From: NCEH01 sp043195125
Lineage (GTDB): Bacteria > Pseudomonadota > Alphaproteobacteria > Rhizobiales > Xanthobacteraceae
NCBI RefSeq assembly: GCF_043195125.1
Contig: NZ_JBAFWR010000008.1
Direction: 5' to 3' (one strand)
DNA: 64,000 bases
Below, piece by piece: positions 1 through 9,700 of this stretch (position 1 is its first letter; each line of letters begins with the position of its first letter). A program made the position numbers and the translations under genes. Under the pieces are notes generated by a model. The model searched no databases and was not told the origin of the DNA. It saw nothing but the letters and a program-made list of their open reading frames with translations.

Positions 1-2181
1 AGCCGCATCCTCGATCCCGGCGATGGCGCCTTCGGCGACTATGCGGGCCTCGGCAAGGAGGTGGACATCACTTGGGGCTGGGCGACCCACCAGTCCATCG
101 CCTTCGACCCCTCCCACGACATGCTGGATTTCGGCTGGATCGGCGCCGCCAATTTCACCCTGTCGGAGATCGACGGCTCGACCGTCATCGCGCTTCCCGC
201 CACCGACCAGACCTATACGCTCGCCGGCGTCGGGCTGGCCGACCTCTCCTTGTCCAACATCACGGCCGATGACGCCTCCACGCTGATGGCGTGGAACACC
301 GCGCTCACCGCGGCCCACGGCGCCGCGCCAACGGTCCCCCTGGACGATTCCGCCACAACCAGCGCCGAGGCACCGGCGGAAACCCCGGCGGAGCCAGTCT
401 CGTCCGCTCCGGTCGTCATCGATACACCCGTGGCCGAAACACCCGTGGCCGAAGCGCCGGTCGCCCAGCCGCCGGTGGTCGAAACGCCCGTTGTGGAAAC
501 ACCGGTGGTGGAGACATCGCCCGTCGCGGAAGCGCCGGTTGAGACACCGTCGAGCACGCCCGTGGAAACGCCCGCCGCGACGAAAGGGCCGATCCTCGCC
601 GGCTATTATGCCGACTGGACGGTCTACGACCACAATTACACGATCTCGGACGTTCCCGCCGACCAGCTCACCAATCTCATCTATGCCTCGGCCAATATCG
701 ATGCCAGCGGCCACATGGTGCTGGTGGATCCCTATAGCGACACGCAGATGCTGTTCTCCGCAGCCGACAGCGTGGACGGTATCGCGGATAAGGCCGGCCA
801 GGGATTGGCGGGCAGCTTCAACCAGATCGTGGAACTGAAGGCCGAGCATCCCGACCTGAAGGTCTCGATGATGATCGGCGGCTGGACCCTCTCCGCCAAT
901 TTCAGCGACACCGCCGCAACCGCCGAAGGGCGGGACACGTTCGCCCAGTCGGTGGTGGATTTCCTCAAGACCTATCCCATGTTCGACGGCGTGGACCTCG
1001 ATTGGGAGTTTCCCGGCGGCGAGGGTGCGGCGGGCAATTCGGTGCGCCCGGACGACGGCGCCAATTACGCACTGCTGGTCGCGGACCTGCGCCATGCCCT
1101 CGACGGACTGGAGGCCGAGACGGGGCGCGACTACACCATCTCCGTGGCCTCTCCGGTGGGCGCGACCAAGATCGCCAATTTCAATCTCGCCGGCCTCGAT
1201 CCCTATGTGGATTGGTTCAATGTGATGGCCTACGACTTCCACGGCACGTGGGAAACCACCACCGGCCACCTCGCGCCGCTGGTGGATTCCGCCGACGGCA
1301 CAGGCATCGAGAGCGCGGTCGCGCAATATCTCGCCATCGGCATCGACCCCGGCAAGATGGTGCTCGGCGCGCCGCTCTATACCGCCGCCTGGAGCGGAGT
1401 GGCGGACGGCGGGGATGGTGGGCTCGATGCCGCCAGCACGGGATTTCCCGTCGGCTCCTCGGTCGGCCATTACGATTATGCCGACATCCTCGGCAAGCTT
1501 GAGGATCCGAACAGCGGCTGGTCGCTCTATTGGGACGACAATGCCCAGGCGGCCTATGTCTATAACGCCCAGCTCGGCATCTTCTCCTCGGTGGAGACCC
1601 CCGCCTCGGTGGCGATGAAGGCGGAATGGGCCCAGTCCCAGGGGCTCGGCGGCATGATGTTCTACGATCTCTCGGGCGACGCGACCGGCAACTCGGAGAG
1701 CCTCGTCAAGGCGGCCTATGAAAGCTGGGTGCAGGGCAAGTCGTTCTCGGACATTGCCAATGCCTCCAGCCTGACGCCGGACCACATCATCGGCGGCAAC
1801 GGCGTGCTCGACAGCGTGGTCTCCGCGGCGCCGGTCGCCCACGCGCCGGAAACCATCGACATCACCTGGAACTGGGGCAAGCAGGAGGTGATCACCGATT
1901 TCCAGCCCGCCACCGACGTGCTGAATTTCGGCTGGGTCTCAGCGGACAGCGTGGTGCTGAGCGAAGTCAACGGGTCGACGGTGATCGCCCTGCCGGAAAA
2001 CCTGCGCACCTATACGCTGAAGGGCGTGGCGCTGGACCAGCTGAGCCTCGCCAATGTCACCGGCTATGATTCCAGCATCATCGACGAATGGGCCGCCGCC
2101 CTCGACACGGCTCATAAGGCGGCGGATGCGCAGGCCGCTCTTCTCGGCGTGTCCACCGATACCCACACCCTGACGGGCTGA
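1..2181 (+). CDS. GH18 family chitinase-like glycosidase (5' end outside window)
   Basis: The frame is open from base 1, so the true start lies upstream; the GTG at 61 abuts AAGGAG with no spacing and is a poor start. Counting from base 1 there are 726 codons. Residues 20-108 form a module that recurs at 619-707 (both carry DITW, DFGW or NFGW, GSTVIALP and TYTL). Residues 110-195 are a Pro/Val/Glu/Thr repeat linker. The GH18 barrel begins near 198 with GYYADW and contains MMIGGW, the catalytic DGVDLDWE (acid Glu about 336) and VMAYDF. Known GH18 enzymes hydrolyse chitin or related GlcNAc polymers. The acidic repeat-rich make-up suggests export, but no signal peptide is visible in the part seen. 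The chitinase fold is secure, the substrate is not. Confidence 0.85.
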   Translation, partial: SRILDPGDGAFGDYAGLGKEVDITWGWATHQSIAFDPSHDMLDFGWIGAANFTLSEIDGSTVIALPATDQTYTLAGVGLADLSLSNITADDASTLMAWNTALTAAHGAAPTVPLDDSATTSAEAPAETPAEPVSSAPVVIDTPVAETPVAEAPVAQPPVVETPVVETPVVETSPVAEAPVETPSSTPVETPAATKGPILAGYYADWTVYDHNYTISDVPADQLTNLIYASANIDASGHMVLVDPYSDTQMLFSAADSVDGIADKAGQGLAGSFNQIVELKAEHPDLKVSMMIGGWTLSANFSDTAATAEGRDTFAQSVVDFLKTYPMFDGVDLDWEFPGGEGAAGNSVRPDDGANYALLVADLRHALDGLEAETGRDYTISVASPVGATKIANFNLAGLDPYVDWFNVMAYDFHGTWETTTGHLAPLVDSADGTGIESAVAQYLAIGIDPGKMVLGAPLYTAAWSGVADGGDGGLDAASTGFPVGSSVGHYDYADILGKLEDPNSGWSLYWDDNAQAAYVYNAQLGIFSSVETPASVAMKAEWAQSQGLGGMMFYDLSGDATGNSESLVKAAYESWVQGKSFSDIANASSLTPDHIIGGNGVLDSVVSAAPVAHAPETIDITWNWGKQEVITDFQPATDVLNFGWVSADSVVLSEVNGSTVIALPENLRTYTLKGVALDQLSLANVTGYDSSIIDEWAAALDTAHKAADAQAALLGVSTDTHTLTG

Positions 2182-2365
2182 GCGGAACGGCGCCGAAAGG
2201 CTGGAGCCGGCTGCGCTTTGCATGCATGGGGCGCCACAGAGGCGGACTTTGCCTATTTTTCACCCACAATGCTCTCCATGCGTGCATCCGGCCGTGCGGG
2301 ATGCGGCGGAAACCCTTGAATCTGCGTCCGCCGCATCTGGCACGTGATTTGCTCCAGAGAGGGCA

Positions 2366-2480
2366 GAGTTGGCGGCTAGGGTTCCGGCATCGCGTTGCGG
2401 TGTGCTGGTCCGAGAGCTGCCACCGGTCCGGGAGACATCCGGCCGGGTGCACGGCGGGATAAAAGCCCGGGAGACCTCGG
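2366..2480 (+). promoter_or_regulatory. Guanidine-I riboswitch (ykkC-yxkD class) aptamer
   Basis: Conserved ykkC blocks occur in order: CTAGGGTTCCG at 2376-2386, GGTCCGAGAG at 2407-2416, and ACGGCGGGATAAAAGCCCGG at 2451-2470 followed by GAGA. These are the hallmark joining regions of the guanidine-I aptamer. It lies in the 370-base gap between the chitinase gene and the first guanidine transporter gene, 71 bases before the ATG. Guanidine-I riboswitches are known to switch on operons of exactly this content (ABC importer, DUF1989 pair, urea/guanidine carboxylase). The aptamer ends are approximate. I see nothing supportable in 2182-2365. Confidence 0.9.
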
Positions 2481-2486
2481 TGGCCA

Positions 2487-2520
2487 AGGAATTGGCGGCA
2501 CTGGAGTCTCGCCAATTCCT
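2487..2520 (+). terminator. Hairpin in the riboswitch expression platform
   Basis: A perfect 11-bp inverted repeat (arms 2487-2497 and 2510-2520, 12-base loop) follows the aptamer and ends 31 bases before the first ATG. It lacks a strong U tract (CATCGTTTGA follows), so it could be a weak intrinsic terminator, a Rho-linked switch or a structure that controls translation. TTGGCG in its left arm also occurs at 2369-2374, at the 5' edge of the aptamer, so two segments could compete for CGCCAA at 2510-2515. Confidence 0.6.
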
Positions 2521-2551
2521 CATCGTTTGACCTAACGAAGGGGAATAGAAT

Positions 2552-3622
2552 ATGCGCTCTCGCTTCTCGAAATTCTTGGGCCTTGCCTGTGCCGCCGCGC
2601 TGATCGCCGGCGCATCCCCGGCGCTCGCCGCGCCGAAGAAGGAATTCAAGGTCGCCTGGTCGATCTATGTGGGCTGGATGCCCTGGGGCTATGCCGCCGA
2701 GACCGGCATCGTCAAGAAATGGGCCGACAAATACGGCATCAAGATCGACGTCACCCAGTTCAACGACTATGTCGAATCCATCAACCAGTACACGGCCGGC
2801 GCCTTCGACGCCTTGACCGTGACCAACATGGACACCCTCTCCGTGCCCGCCGCCGGCGGCGTGGACACCACCGCCGTGATCGTCGGCGATTTCTCCAACG
2901 GCAATGACGCCGTGATCCTGAAGAACAAGACCGACCTTGCCGCCATCAAGGGGCAGAAGGTCAATCTGGTCGAATTCTCTGTCTCTCACTACCTGCTCGC
3001 CCGCGCGCTCGAATCCATCAAGATGAGCGAGCGCGACGTGAAGGTGACCAATACTTCCGACGCCGACATGGTCGCCGCCTACAAGACCAAGGCGGTCACC
3101 GCCGTCGTCACCTGGAACCCGCTGGTCGCCGAGATCCTGGCCGACAAGAACGCCCACAACGTGTTCGACAGCTCCAAGATCCCCGGCGAGATCATGGACC
3201 TGCTGGTCGCCAACACCGCGACGCTCAAGGACAATCCGGACTTCGGCAAGGCGCTGGTCGGCATCTGGTACGAGACCATGGCGCTCACCACCGCCAAGAC
3301 GGAAGCCGGCATCGCCGCCCGCACCGCCATGGCCAAGGCCTCGGGCACCGACCTCGCCGGCTTTGAAAGCCAGCTCGCCGCCACCAAGCTGTTCGACAAG
3401 GCCTCCGACGCCGTGGCGTTCGTGAAGTCGCCGGCGGTGGGCACCACCATGGACCGGGTGCGCAAGTTCCTGTTCGAGAAGAAGCTGCTCGGCAACGACG
3501 CCAAGTCCGCCGACGCGGTGGGCATTGAGCTTGCCGACGGCAAGATCCTCGGCGATGCGAAGAACGTGAAGTTCCGCTTCACGGACACCTACATGGCGGC
3601 CGCCGCGGACGGCAAGCTCTGA
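2552..3622 (+). CDS. Guanidine (putative urea-type) ABC transporter substrate-binding protein
   Basis: A 356-aa periplasmic binding protein. The N-terminus has a clear signal peptide (two Arg, a hydrophobic run, cleavage near ALAAP at about 26). The mature protein begins with the NrtA/SsuA/ThiY-like pattern (FKVAWSIYVGWMPWGYAAE), then NQYTAGAFDALTVTNMD. The ATG has a good upstream GAAGGGGA. It is the first gene after the guanidine-I riboswitch, with the permease 40 bases downstream. Databases usually call this family a putative urea ABC transporter; the riboswitch and the DUF1989 genes argue that the ligand is guanidine (inference). Confidence 0.85.
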   Translation: MRSRFSKFLGLACAAALIAGASPALAAPKKEFKVAWSIYVGWMPWGYAAETGIVKKWADKYGIKIDVTQFNDYVESINQYTAGAFDALTVTNMDTLSVPAAGGVDTTAVIVGDFSNGNDAVILKNKTDLAAIKGQKVNLVEFSVSHYLLARALESIKMSERDVKVTNTSDADMVAAYKTKAVTAVVTWNPLVAEILADKNAHNVFDSSKIPGEIMDLLVANTATLKDNPDFGKALVGIWYETMALTTAKTEAGIAARTAMAKASGTDLAGFESQLAATKLFDKASDAVAFVKSPAVGTTMDRVRKFLFEKKLLGNDAKSADAVGIELADGKILGDAKNVKFRFTDTYMAAAADGKL

Positions 3623-3662
3623 CGCGCCGCTGAACCGCGACGGCAGATCGGAGATCCCCTCC

Positions 3663-4475
3663 ATGCGTCTCATCAACCGCAGACCGGACCGCACGGCGGG
3701 GCTCCTGCTCGCGATCCTGCCGTTCGCCCTCGTGCTGCTCGCCTATGTGCTCGGCTCGGCCGAGCGCCTGGCGGAAAACCCGGCGGACAAGCTGCTGCCG
3801 AGCCTTGCGACCATCGGCGACGCCATCGCCCGCGTCGCCTTCATCCCCGATGCCCGCACCGGGGATTACATCCTGTGGTCGGACACGCTGGCGAGCCTGG
3901 AGCGGCTGGCCAGCGCCCTCGCGCTCTCGACGATCATCGCGCTCGTCGCGGGCATGCTCATCGGCCTGCTGCCGGGCGTGCGGGCGCTGCTCGCCTCGTT
4001 CGTCGGCATGGTCTCCATGGTGCCGCCGCTCGCCTTGCTGCCGATCCTGTTCATCGTGCTGGGGCTTGGCGAAGCCTCGAAGATCGCCCTGATCGTCATC
4101 GGCGTGACGCCGTTCCTCATCCGCGACCTCGCCATGCGGGTGCAGGAACTGCCGCGCGAGCAGATTATCAAGGCCGAGACGCTCGGCGCCTCCACCTGGC
4201 TGATCGCGCTGCGCATCGTGCTGCCGCAGATCCTGCCGCGCCTCATCGACGGCGTGCGGCTCTCGCTCGGCCCGGCCTTCCTATTCCTGATCGCCGCCGA
4301 GGCCATCGCGGCGGATTCCGGGCTGGGCTATCGCATCTTCCTGGTGCGCCGCTATCTCTCCATGGATGTGATCCTGCCCTATGTGGCGTGGATCACGCTG
4401 CTCTCCGTGCTCATGGATTTCGCCCTCGCCAAGCTGCGCGACGCCGCCTTCCCCTGGTTCGGAGGTGCGAAATGA
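3663..4475 (+). CDS. ABC transporter permease of the guanidine uptake system (SsuC/NrtB type)
   Basis: A 270-aa inner-membrane protein with about six hydrophobic segments, the first at residues 12-32. The EAA-type cytoplasmic loop is recognisable near residues 165-185 (KAETLGASTWLIALRIVLPQ), where the ATPase docks. It belongs to the BPD_transp_1 family and the nitrate/sulfonate/taurine permease group. The stop codon overlaps the ATPase start as ATGA at 4472-4475, indicating translational coupling. In this context it should carry guanidine across the inner membrane. Confidence 0.85.
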   Translation: MRLINRRPDRTAGLLLAILPFALVLLAYVLGSAERLAENPADKLLPSLATIGDAIARVAFIPDARTGDYILWSDTLASLERLASALALSTIIALVAGMLIGLLPGVRALLASFVGMVSMVPPLALLPILFIVLGLGEASKIALIVIGVTPFLIRDLAMRVQELPREQIIKAETLGASTWLIALRIVLPQILPRLIDGVRLSLGPAFLFLIAAEAIAADSGLGYRIFLVRRYLSMDVILPYVAWITLLSVLMDFALAKLRDAAFPWFGGAK

Positions 4476-5290
4476 CCGCGATTCGGGTCGAGCACCTCTG
4501 GAAGGAATATGGCGAGCAGATCGTGCTGGAGAATATCTCGCTCGATTTCGCGCCCCGCTCCTTCGTTGCCCTGGTCGGTCCCTCCGGCTGCGGCAAGACC
4601 ACCTTCCTGCGCATCCTGCTCAGCGAGGAGAAGGCGACGCGCGGCCGCGTCCTGATCGACGGCAAGCCGCTCGCCGGGGAACCGGGCGCCGACCGCGGCG
4701 TGGTGTTCCAGCGCTACAGCGTGTTCCCGCACCTGACCGTGCTGGGCAATGTGCTGCTCTCCGCCGAGATTGCCGGCGCGCCCCTCACCGGCCGCCTGTT
4801 CGGCACCGCCCGGCGGCGGGCGGAGGAGGAGGCCCGCGCCCTCATCGCCGAAGTGGGGCTCGCGGGCGCGGAGGGGAAATATCCCGCCGCCTTGTCCGGC
4901 GGGATGCAGCAGCGCCTTGCGCTCGCCCAGGCCATCATGCGCAAGCCGAAGATCCTGCTGCTGGACGAGCCGTTCGGCGCGCTCGACCCCGGCATCCGCG
5001 GCGACATCCACGCGCTCATGCTCAAGCTCTGGCATAGCTGCGAGATGAGCGTGGTGATGGTGACCCACGACCTGCGCGAAGCCTTCACGCTCGCCACCCG
5101 CGTCATCGCCTTCGAGCGCAAGCGCAACCGCAGCGAAGAGCGCGAGCGGTTCGGGGCCACCATCGCCCACGACATTGAGGTCTGGCCGAAGCGCATCGCC
5201 GGCCGGCCGCCCCTTCCATCCTCCGATCGGGACGGCCCGATCTCCCCCGAGGACACCGGCCGGGACGACCCGGCGCTTCTGTCGGTCTGA
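4472..5290 (+). CDS. ABC transporter ATP-binding protein of the guanidine uptake system
   Basis: A 272-aa ATPase of the NrtD/SsuB group, energising the importer formed with the two genes upstream. Walker A is GPSGCGKTT (about 36-44), the signature is LSGGMQQRLA, Walker B is ILLLDEPFGALD and the switch His is in VTHD. The start at 4472 overlaps the permease stop (ATGA). A longer frame reaches upstream through the permease gene, but it is only a shadow. The C-terminal 50 residues beyond the nucleotide-binding domain are polar and Pro/Asp-rich. Confidence 0.88.
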   Translation: MTAIRVEHLWKEYGEQIVLENISLDFAPRSFVALVGPSGCGKTTFLRILLSEEKATRGRVLIDGKPLAGEPGADRGVVFQRYSVFPHLTVLGNVLLSAEIAGAPLTGRLFGTARRRAEEEARALIAEVGLAGAEGKYPAALSGGMQQRLALAQAIMRKPKILLLDEPFGALDPGIRGDIHALMLKLWHSCEMSVVMVTHDLREAFTLATRVIAFERKRNRSEERERFGATIAHDIEVWPKRIAGRPPLPSSDRDGPISPEDTGRDDPALLSV

Positions 5291-5300
5291 GGAGAGACGC

Positions 5301-6110
5301 ATGACGATGAACGACGAGACACGCGCCCTCATCGAGGCGAACAAGCGCCGCTATGAGGAATTGAAGGCCGCCGGCCAGGACCATGCGCCCAGCGCCCTGC
5401 CCCCGCCCACCGCGCGCTGGAGCGTCATGCTCCCGCCTGGGCCGCTGCATCGGGAAACCATTCCCGGCGGCTGGTATTGGACCGTGAAGGTGCTGGCGGG
5501 CGAAGCGCTGCGCCTCTCGCTTCCCGAAGGGCCTTCCGCCGTTTCCATGATCGCCTGGAACGCCGCCGATACCTCCGAGCGGCTGAACTATGCCGACACG
5601 GTGAAGGTCCAATGGACCGCGGCGCTGGGCAAGGGCCGGGTGATCTTCTCCGACATGGGCAAGGTCATGTTCTCCATCGTCGAGGACACGACAGGTGTCC
5701 ACGATGCCTTGATGGGCGGCTCCACTCCCGCCTCAAACCGCGCCCGCCACGGGAACGCCGTGCTGCGCAACACGCGGGACAATTTCATCCTGGCCGCCGG
5801 CAAGCTCGGCCTGGACCGGCGCGACATCCCGCCCTGCATCACCTTCTTCGCGCCCGTGCGCACCAATGAGGCCGGCGGCTTCGTGTGGCTGGAGGACAAG
5901 CGCCAGCAGGGAGATTTCGTCGACCTGCGCGCGGAGATGGACCTGCTCGTCGCATTCTCCAACTGTCCCCATCCGCTCGATCCGAACCCGGCCTACGACC
6001 CCAAGCCCGTGGAAGTGGTGCGCTTCCAGGCGCCCACCCCCGCCGCCGACGATCTCTGCCGCACCGCCACCCAGGAAGCCGTGCGCGGCTTCGACAATCT
6101 CGCGCGCTGA
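5301..6110 (+). CDS. DUF1989 protein (urea carboxylase-associated protein 1 type), carboxyguanidine deiminase subunit
   Basis: A 269-aa DUF1989 protein, the longer of an adjacent pair. The ATG at 5301 follows GGAGAG at 5291. Typical features are the IPGGWYW motif, DTVKVQWT, FSDMG, the conserved HDALMGG and the FFAPVRTNE block. Proteins of this pair were long labelled urea-associated; published work on homologous operons showed that the two subunits together deiminate carboxyguanidine, made by guanidine carboxylase, to allophanate. The riboswitch and neighbours support that role here. I did not assign which subunit (A or B) it is. Confidence 0.82.
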   Translation: MTMNDETRALIEANKRRYEELKAAGQDHAPSALPPPTARWSVMLPPGPLHRETIPGGWYWTVKVLAGEALRLSLPEGPSAVSMIAWNAADTSERLNYADTVKVQWTAALGKGRVIFSDMGKVMFSIVEDTTGVHDALMGGSTPASNRARHGNAVLRNTRDNFILAAGKLGLDRRDIPPCITFFAPVRTNEAGGFVWLEDKRQQGDFVDLRAEMDLLVAFSNCPHPLDPNPAYDPKPVEVVRFQAPTPAADDLCRTATQEAVRGFDNLAR

Positions 6111-6122
6111 GGGAGAGCGATC

Positions 6123-6779
6123 ATGAACAGCACCCCATTCTTCGCCGCCCCCGTGCACGATCCCGCCAAGGCCCTGCAGGTGCACGACATCCCCGCCCAG
6201 GCGCCCTGGTCCGGCCTCGTCAAGCGCGGGCAGTCCATCCGCATCATCGATCTGGAAGGCCAGCAGGCGGTGGACACCCTGTTCTACCGCGCCGACGACT
6301 TTGCCGAGCGCTATTCCTCGCAAGACACGCTGCGGGTGCAAGGCTCGGCCTATGTCTCCACCGGCACGCGGCTGATCTCCAACGAGGGGCATCTGATGCT
6401 CACCGTCACCGCCGACACCTGCGGACGGCACGACACCTCGGCGGGCGCGTGCTCGTGCGAGGCGAATACGGTGCGGTTCGGCCATCACACGAAGTACCTG
6501 CACGCATGTCGCGAGAACTTCGTCGTAGAAGTGGCGAAACACGGCATGTCGAAGCGCGACATCGTGCCGAACATCAATTTCTTCATGAATGTTCCGGTGG
6601 AACCCTCGGGCGAGCTGGCGATCGTGGATGGCGTCTCCAAGCCGGGCGATTACGTGGAGCTGAAGGCGGAGATGGATGTCTTGTGCGTCATCTCAAATTG
6701 TCCGCAGATCAACAATCCCTGCAACGGCTTCAATCCGACGCCGATCCGCGTCCTCATCTTCGCCGCGACAGAGGGCTGA
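6123..6779 (+). CDS. DUF1989 protein (urea carboxylase-associated protein 2 type), carboxyguanidine deiminase subunit
   Basis: A 218-aa second DUF1989 protein, 12 bases after its partner. Visible motifs are VKRGQSIRIIDLEGQQAVD, YSSQDTLRVQGS, CSCEAN and CRENFVVEVAKHG, with Cys and His residues suited to metal binding (C132, C134, H142 region). A conserved NINFFMNVPV segment and the C-terminal ELKAEMDVLCVISNCPQ block match the family. Together with the preceding gene it should form the heteromeric carboxyguanidine deiminase that removes ammonia before allophanate hydrolysis. Function is by family and operon context. Confidence 0.82.
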   Translation: MNSTPFFAAPVHDPAKALQVHDIPAQAPWSGLVKRGQSIRIIDLEGQQAVDTLFYRADDFAERYSSQDTLRVQGSAYVSTGTRLISNEGHLMLTVTADTCGRHDTSAGACSCEANTVRFGHHTKYLHACRENFVVEVAKHGMSKRDIVPNINFFMNVPVEPSGELAIVDGVSKPGDYVELKAEMDVLCVISNCPQINNPCNGFNPTPIRVLIFAATEG

Positions 6780-6782
6780 GCT

Positions 6783-9700
6783 TTGTTCACCAAGGTCCTC
6801 ATCGCGAACCGGGGCGAAATCGCCGGCCGGATCATCAAGACATTGCGGCGGATGGGCATTTCCTCCGTCGCGATCCATTCCGACGCGGACCGATTCACGC
6901 GGCCCGTGTTGGACGCGGACGAAGCCGTCCGTGTCGGCCCCGCCCCCGCCAGCGAGAGCTATCTGGACGTGGAGGCCGTGATCGCCGCCTGCGTGGCGAC
7001 GGGCGCTGAGGCGGTGCACCCGGGCTACGGCTTCCTTTCGGAAAATGTCGCATTCGCGCAGAGGCTTGCGGAAGCGGGCGTCGTGTTCATCGGCCCCCGG
7101 CCGGAGCATCTCACCGCCTTCGGCCTCAAGCACACGGCCCGCGAGCTCGCGCAGAAAAGCGGCGTGCCGCTGCTGCCCGGCACCGGACTGCTTGAGGACG
7201 TGGAAGAAGCGCTGCAGGCCGCCGAGACCATCACCTATCCCGTCATGCTCAAGAGCACGGCCGGCGGCGGCGGCATCGGCATGCAGCTGTGCCACACGCC
7301 GCAGGAGCTGAAGGAGACGTTCGAGCGCGTCCAGCGCACCGCCCGTGCCTCCTTCGGCGATGCCCGTGTTTATCTGGAGCGTTTCGTCTCCGAGGCGCGC
7401 CATGTGGAAGTGCAGATCTTCGGCGACGGCAAGGGTAAGGTGATCGCGCTCGGCGAACGCGACTGCTCGCTCCAGCGCCGCAACCAGAAGGTCGTCGAGG
7501 AAACGCCGGCCCCTTTGCTTTCCGAGCAAACCCGCGCACGCCTGCACGACGCGGCGGTGAAGCTTGGAAAAAGCGTATCTTATGCTTCAGCAGGAACGGT
7601 GGAATTCATCTACGACCCGGCACGGGAGGATTTCTACTTCCTTGAGGTGAACACCCGCCTGCAGGTGGAACATCCCGTCACCGAGGCGGTGTTCGGCATC
7701 GACTTGGTAGAATGGATGATCCGCCAGGCGGCCGGCGAAGACATCATTCCCGCCGCCCCCCTCGTGCCCAAGGGCGTGGCCATGGAGGTGCGGGTCTATG
7801 CGGAAATCCCCCATGCCAATTTCCAGCCCAGCGCCGGCCTGCTGACGCAGGTGAAATTCGACCCCCGGGCGCGGGTCGATACCTGGGTGGAGACCGGCAC
7901 CGAGGTGACGCCCTTTTACGATCCCATGCTGGCCAAGGTGATCGTCTCCGGCGCCGACCGCCCGGCCGCGCTCGCCGCCCTGCGGGCGGCTCTGGAAGAG
8001 ACCGCCATCAGCGGCATCGAGACCAATCTTGCCTACCTGCGCGCGATTGCGGCCTCCGATCTGCTGGCCTCCGGCAAGGTGGCGACCACCGCGCTGAGGG
8101 ATTTCGCCTTCCGCCCGGAAAGCATCGAGGTGCTCAGCCCCGGCGCGCAATCGAGCCTCCAGGAACTGCCGGGCCGCCTGCATCTGTGGCACGTGGGTGT
8201 GCCTCCGAGCGGGCCCATGGACGCGCGCTCGTTCGCCCGCGCCAATGCGCTGGTGGGGAATAAGGAAACCGCAGTCGCGCTGGAAATGACGGTGAACGGC
8301 CCGACCCTGCGCTTCCACACCGACGCCGACGTCGCCATCTCCGGCGCCCACATGCCGGCGACGCTGGTCGGCGTGGTGATGCCCCACGATACGGCCTTCG
8401 CCGTGAAGGCAGGCCAGTTGCTGGCGATCGGCGCCATTTCCGGCCCCGGCCAGCGCGCCTATCTCGCCGTGCGCGGGGCGTTCGCGGCGCCGGAGGTGCT
8501 GGGTTCGCGCGCCACCTTCGCCCTCGGCCTATTCGGCGGCCATGCCACCGGCACGCTCAAAGGCGGGGACGTGCTTCACCTCAATCCGCCGGCGACCCGA
8601 CCGGCGCTGCCGAAAACGGTGTCGGCGGAGCCTGCGCCGCTGACGCGCGCGTGGGAAATCGGCGTCGTCTACGGCCCCCACGGCGCGCCGGATTTCTTCC
8701 AGGATGTGGATATCGCCGACCTGTTCGCCGCCACCTACGAGGTGCATTTCAACAGCGCCCGCACCGGCGTGCGGCTGATGGGCCCGACGCCCCGCTGGGC
8801 CCGCACGGACGGCGGGGAGGCGGGCCTCCACCCCTCCAATCTGCACGACAATGCCTATGCGGTGGGCGCCATCGATTTCACCGGCGACATGCCCATCATC
8901 CTCGGTCCGGACGGTCCTTCTCTCGGCGGCTTTGTCTGCCCGGCGGTGATCGCACGGGACGAGCAATGGAAGATGGGCCAGCTGAAGCCCGGCGACAAAG
9001 TGCGCTTCCACCCCCTGGCCCGGCCGCACGACCCGGTCGCGGGACCGGCGGTGAAGAGCGTGCCCGAGGCCGCATCCCCCATCCTTAAGCGGCGCGACGA
9101 CGGGCCGGTGCGGGTGGTCTATCGCCGGCAGGGCGACGATAACCTGCTGGTCGAATTCGGCGACATGACGCTGGACATTGCCCTGCGCCTGCGGGCCCAT
9201 CTGCTGGCGGCGGCGGTGGAAGAGGCCAAGATCCCCGGCCTTATCGACCTCACCCCCGGCATCCGCTCGCTCCAGCTTCATTATGACGGCACGCAGGTCT
9301 CGCGCGGAAAGCTGCTCGGCTTGCTGGATGAGATCGAGCGGTCCCTGCCTGCGGCCGAGGACGTGGTGGTGCCGAGCCGCATCGTCCATCTGCCGCTGTC
9401 GTGGAACGACGAGGATGCGCAGCTCGCCATGCGCAAATACCAGGAGCTGGTGCGCCCCAACGCGCCCTGGTGCCCTTCGAACATCGAGTTCATCCGCCGC
9501 ATCAACGGGCTGAAGGACGAGCAGGCGGTGCGCGACGTGGTGTTCGATGCGCGCTATCTCGTGCTCGGGCTCGGCGACGTCTATCTCGGTGCGCCGGTGG
9601 CCACCCCCATGGACCCGCGCCATCGCCTGGTGACCACCAAATACAATCCGGCCCGCACGTGGACGCCGGAAAACGCAGTGGGCATCGGCGGCGCCTATAT

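Noticed and set aside
61..63. GTG start for the chitinase gene within the window
   Set aside because: The frame is open to base 1 and AAGGAG abuts the codon with no spacing; the DITW module begins here in mid-protein.
2078..3694. Open frame of 538 codons on the minus strand opposite the guanidine-binding protein gene
   Set aside because: High GC codon bias leaves antisense frames open; it has no family motifs, and the plus-strand gene has a signal peptide, motifs and a good ribosome site.
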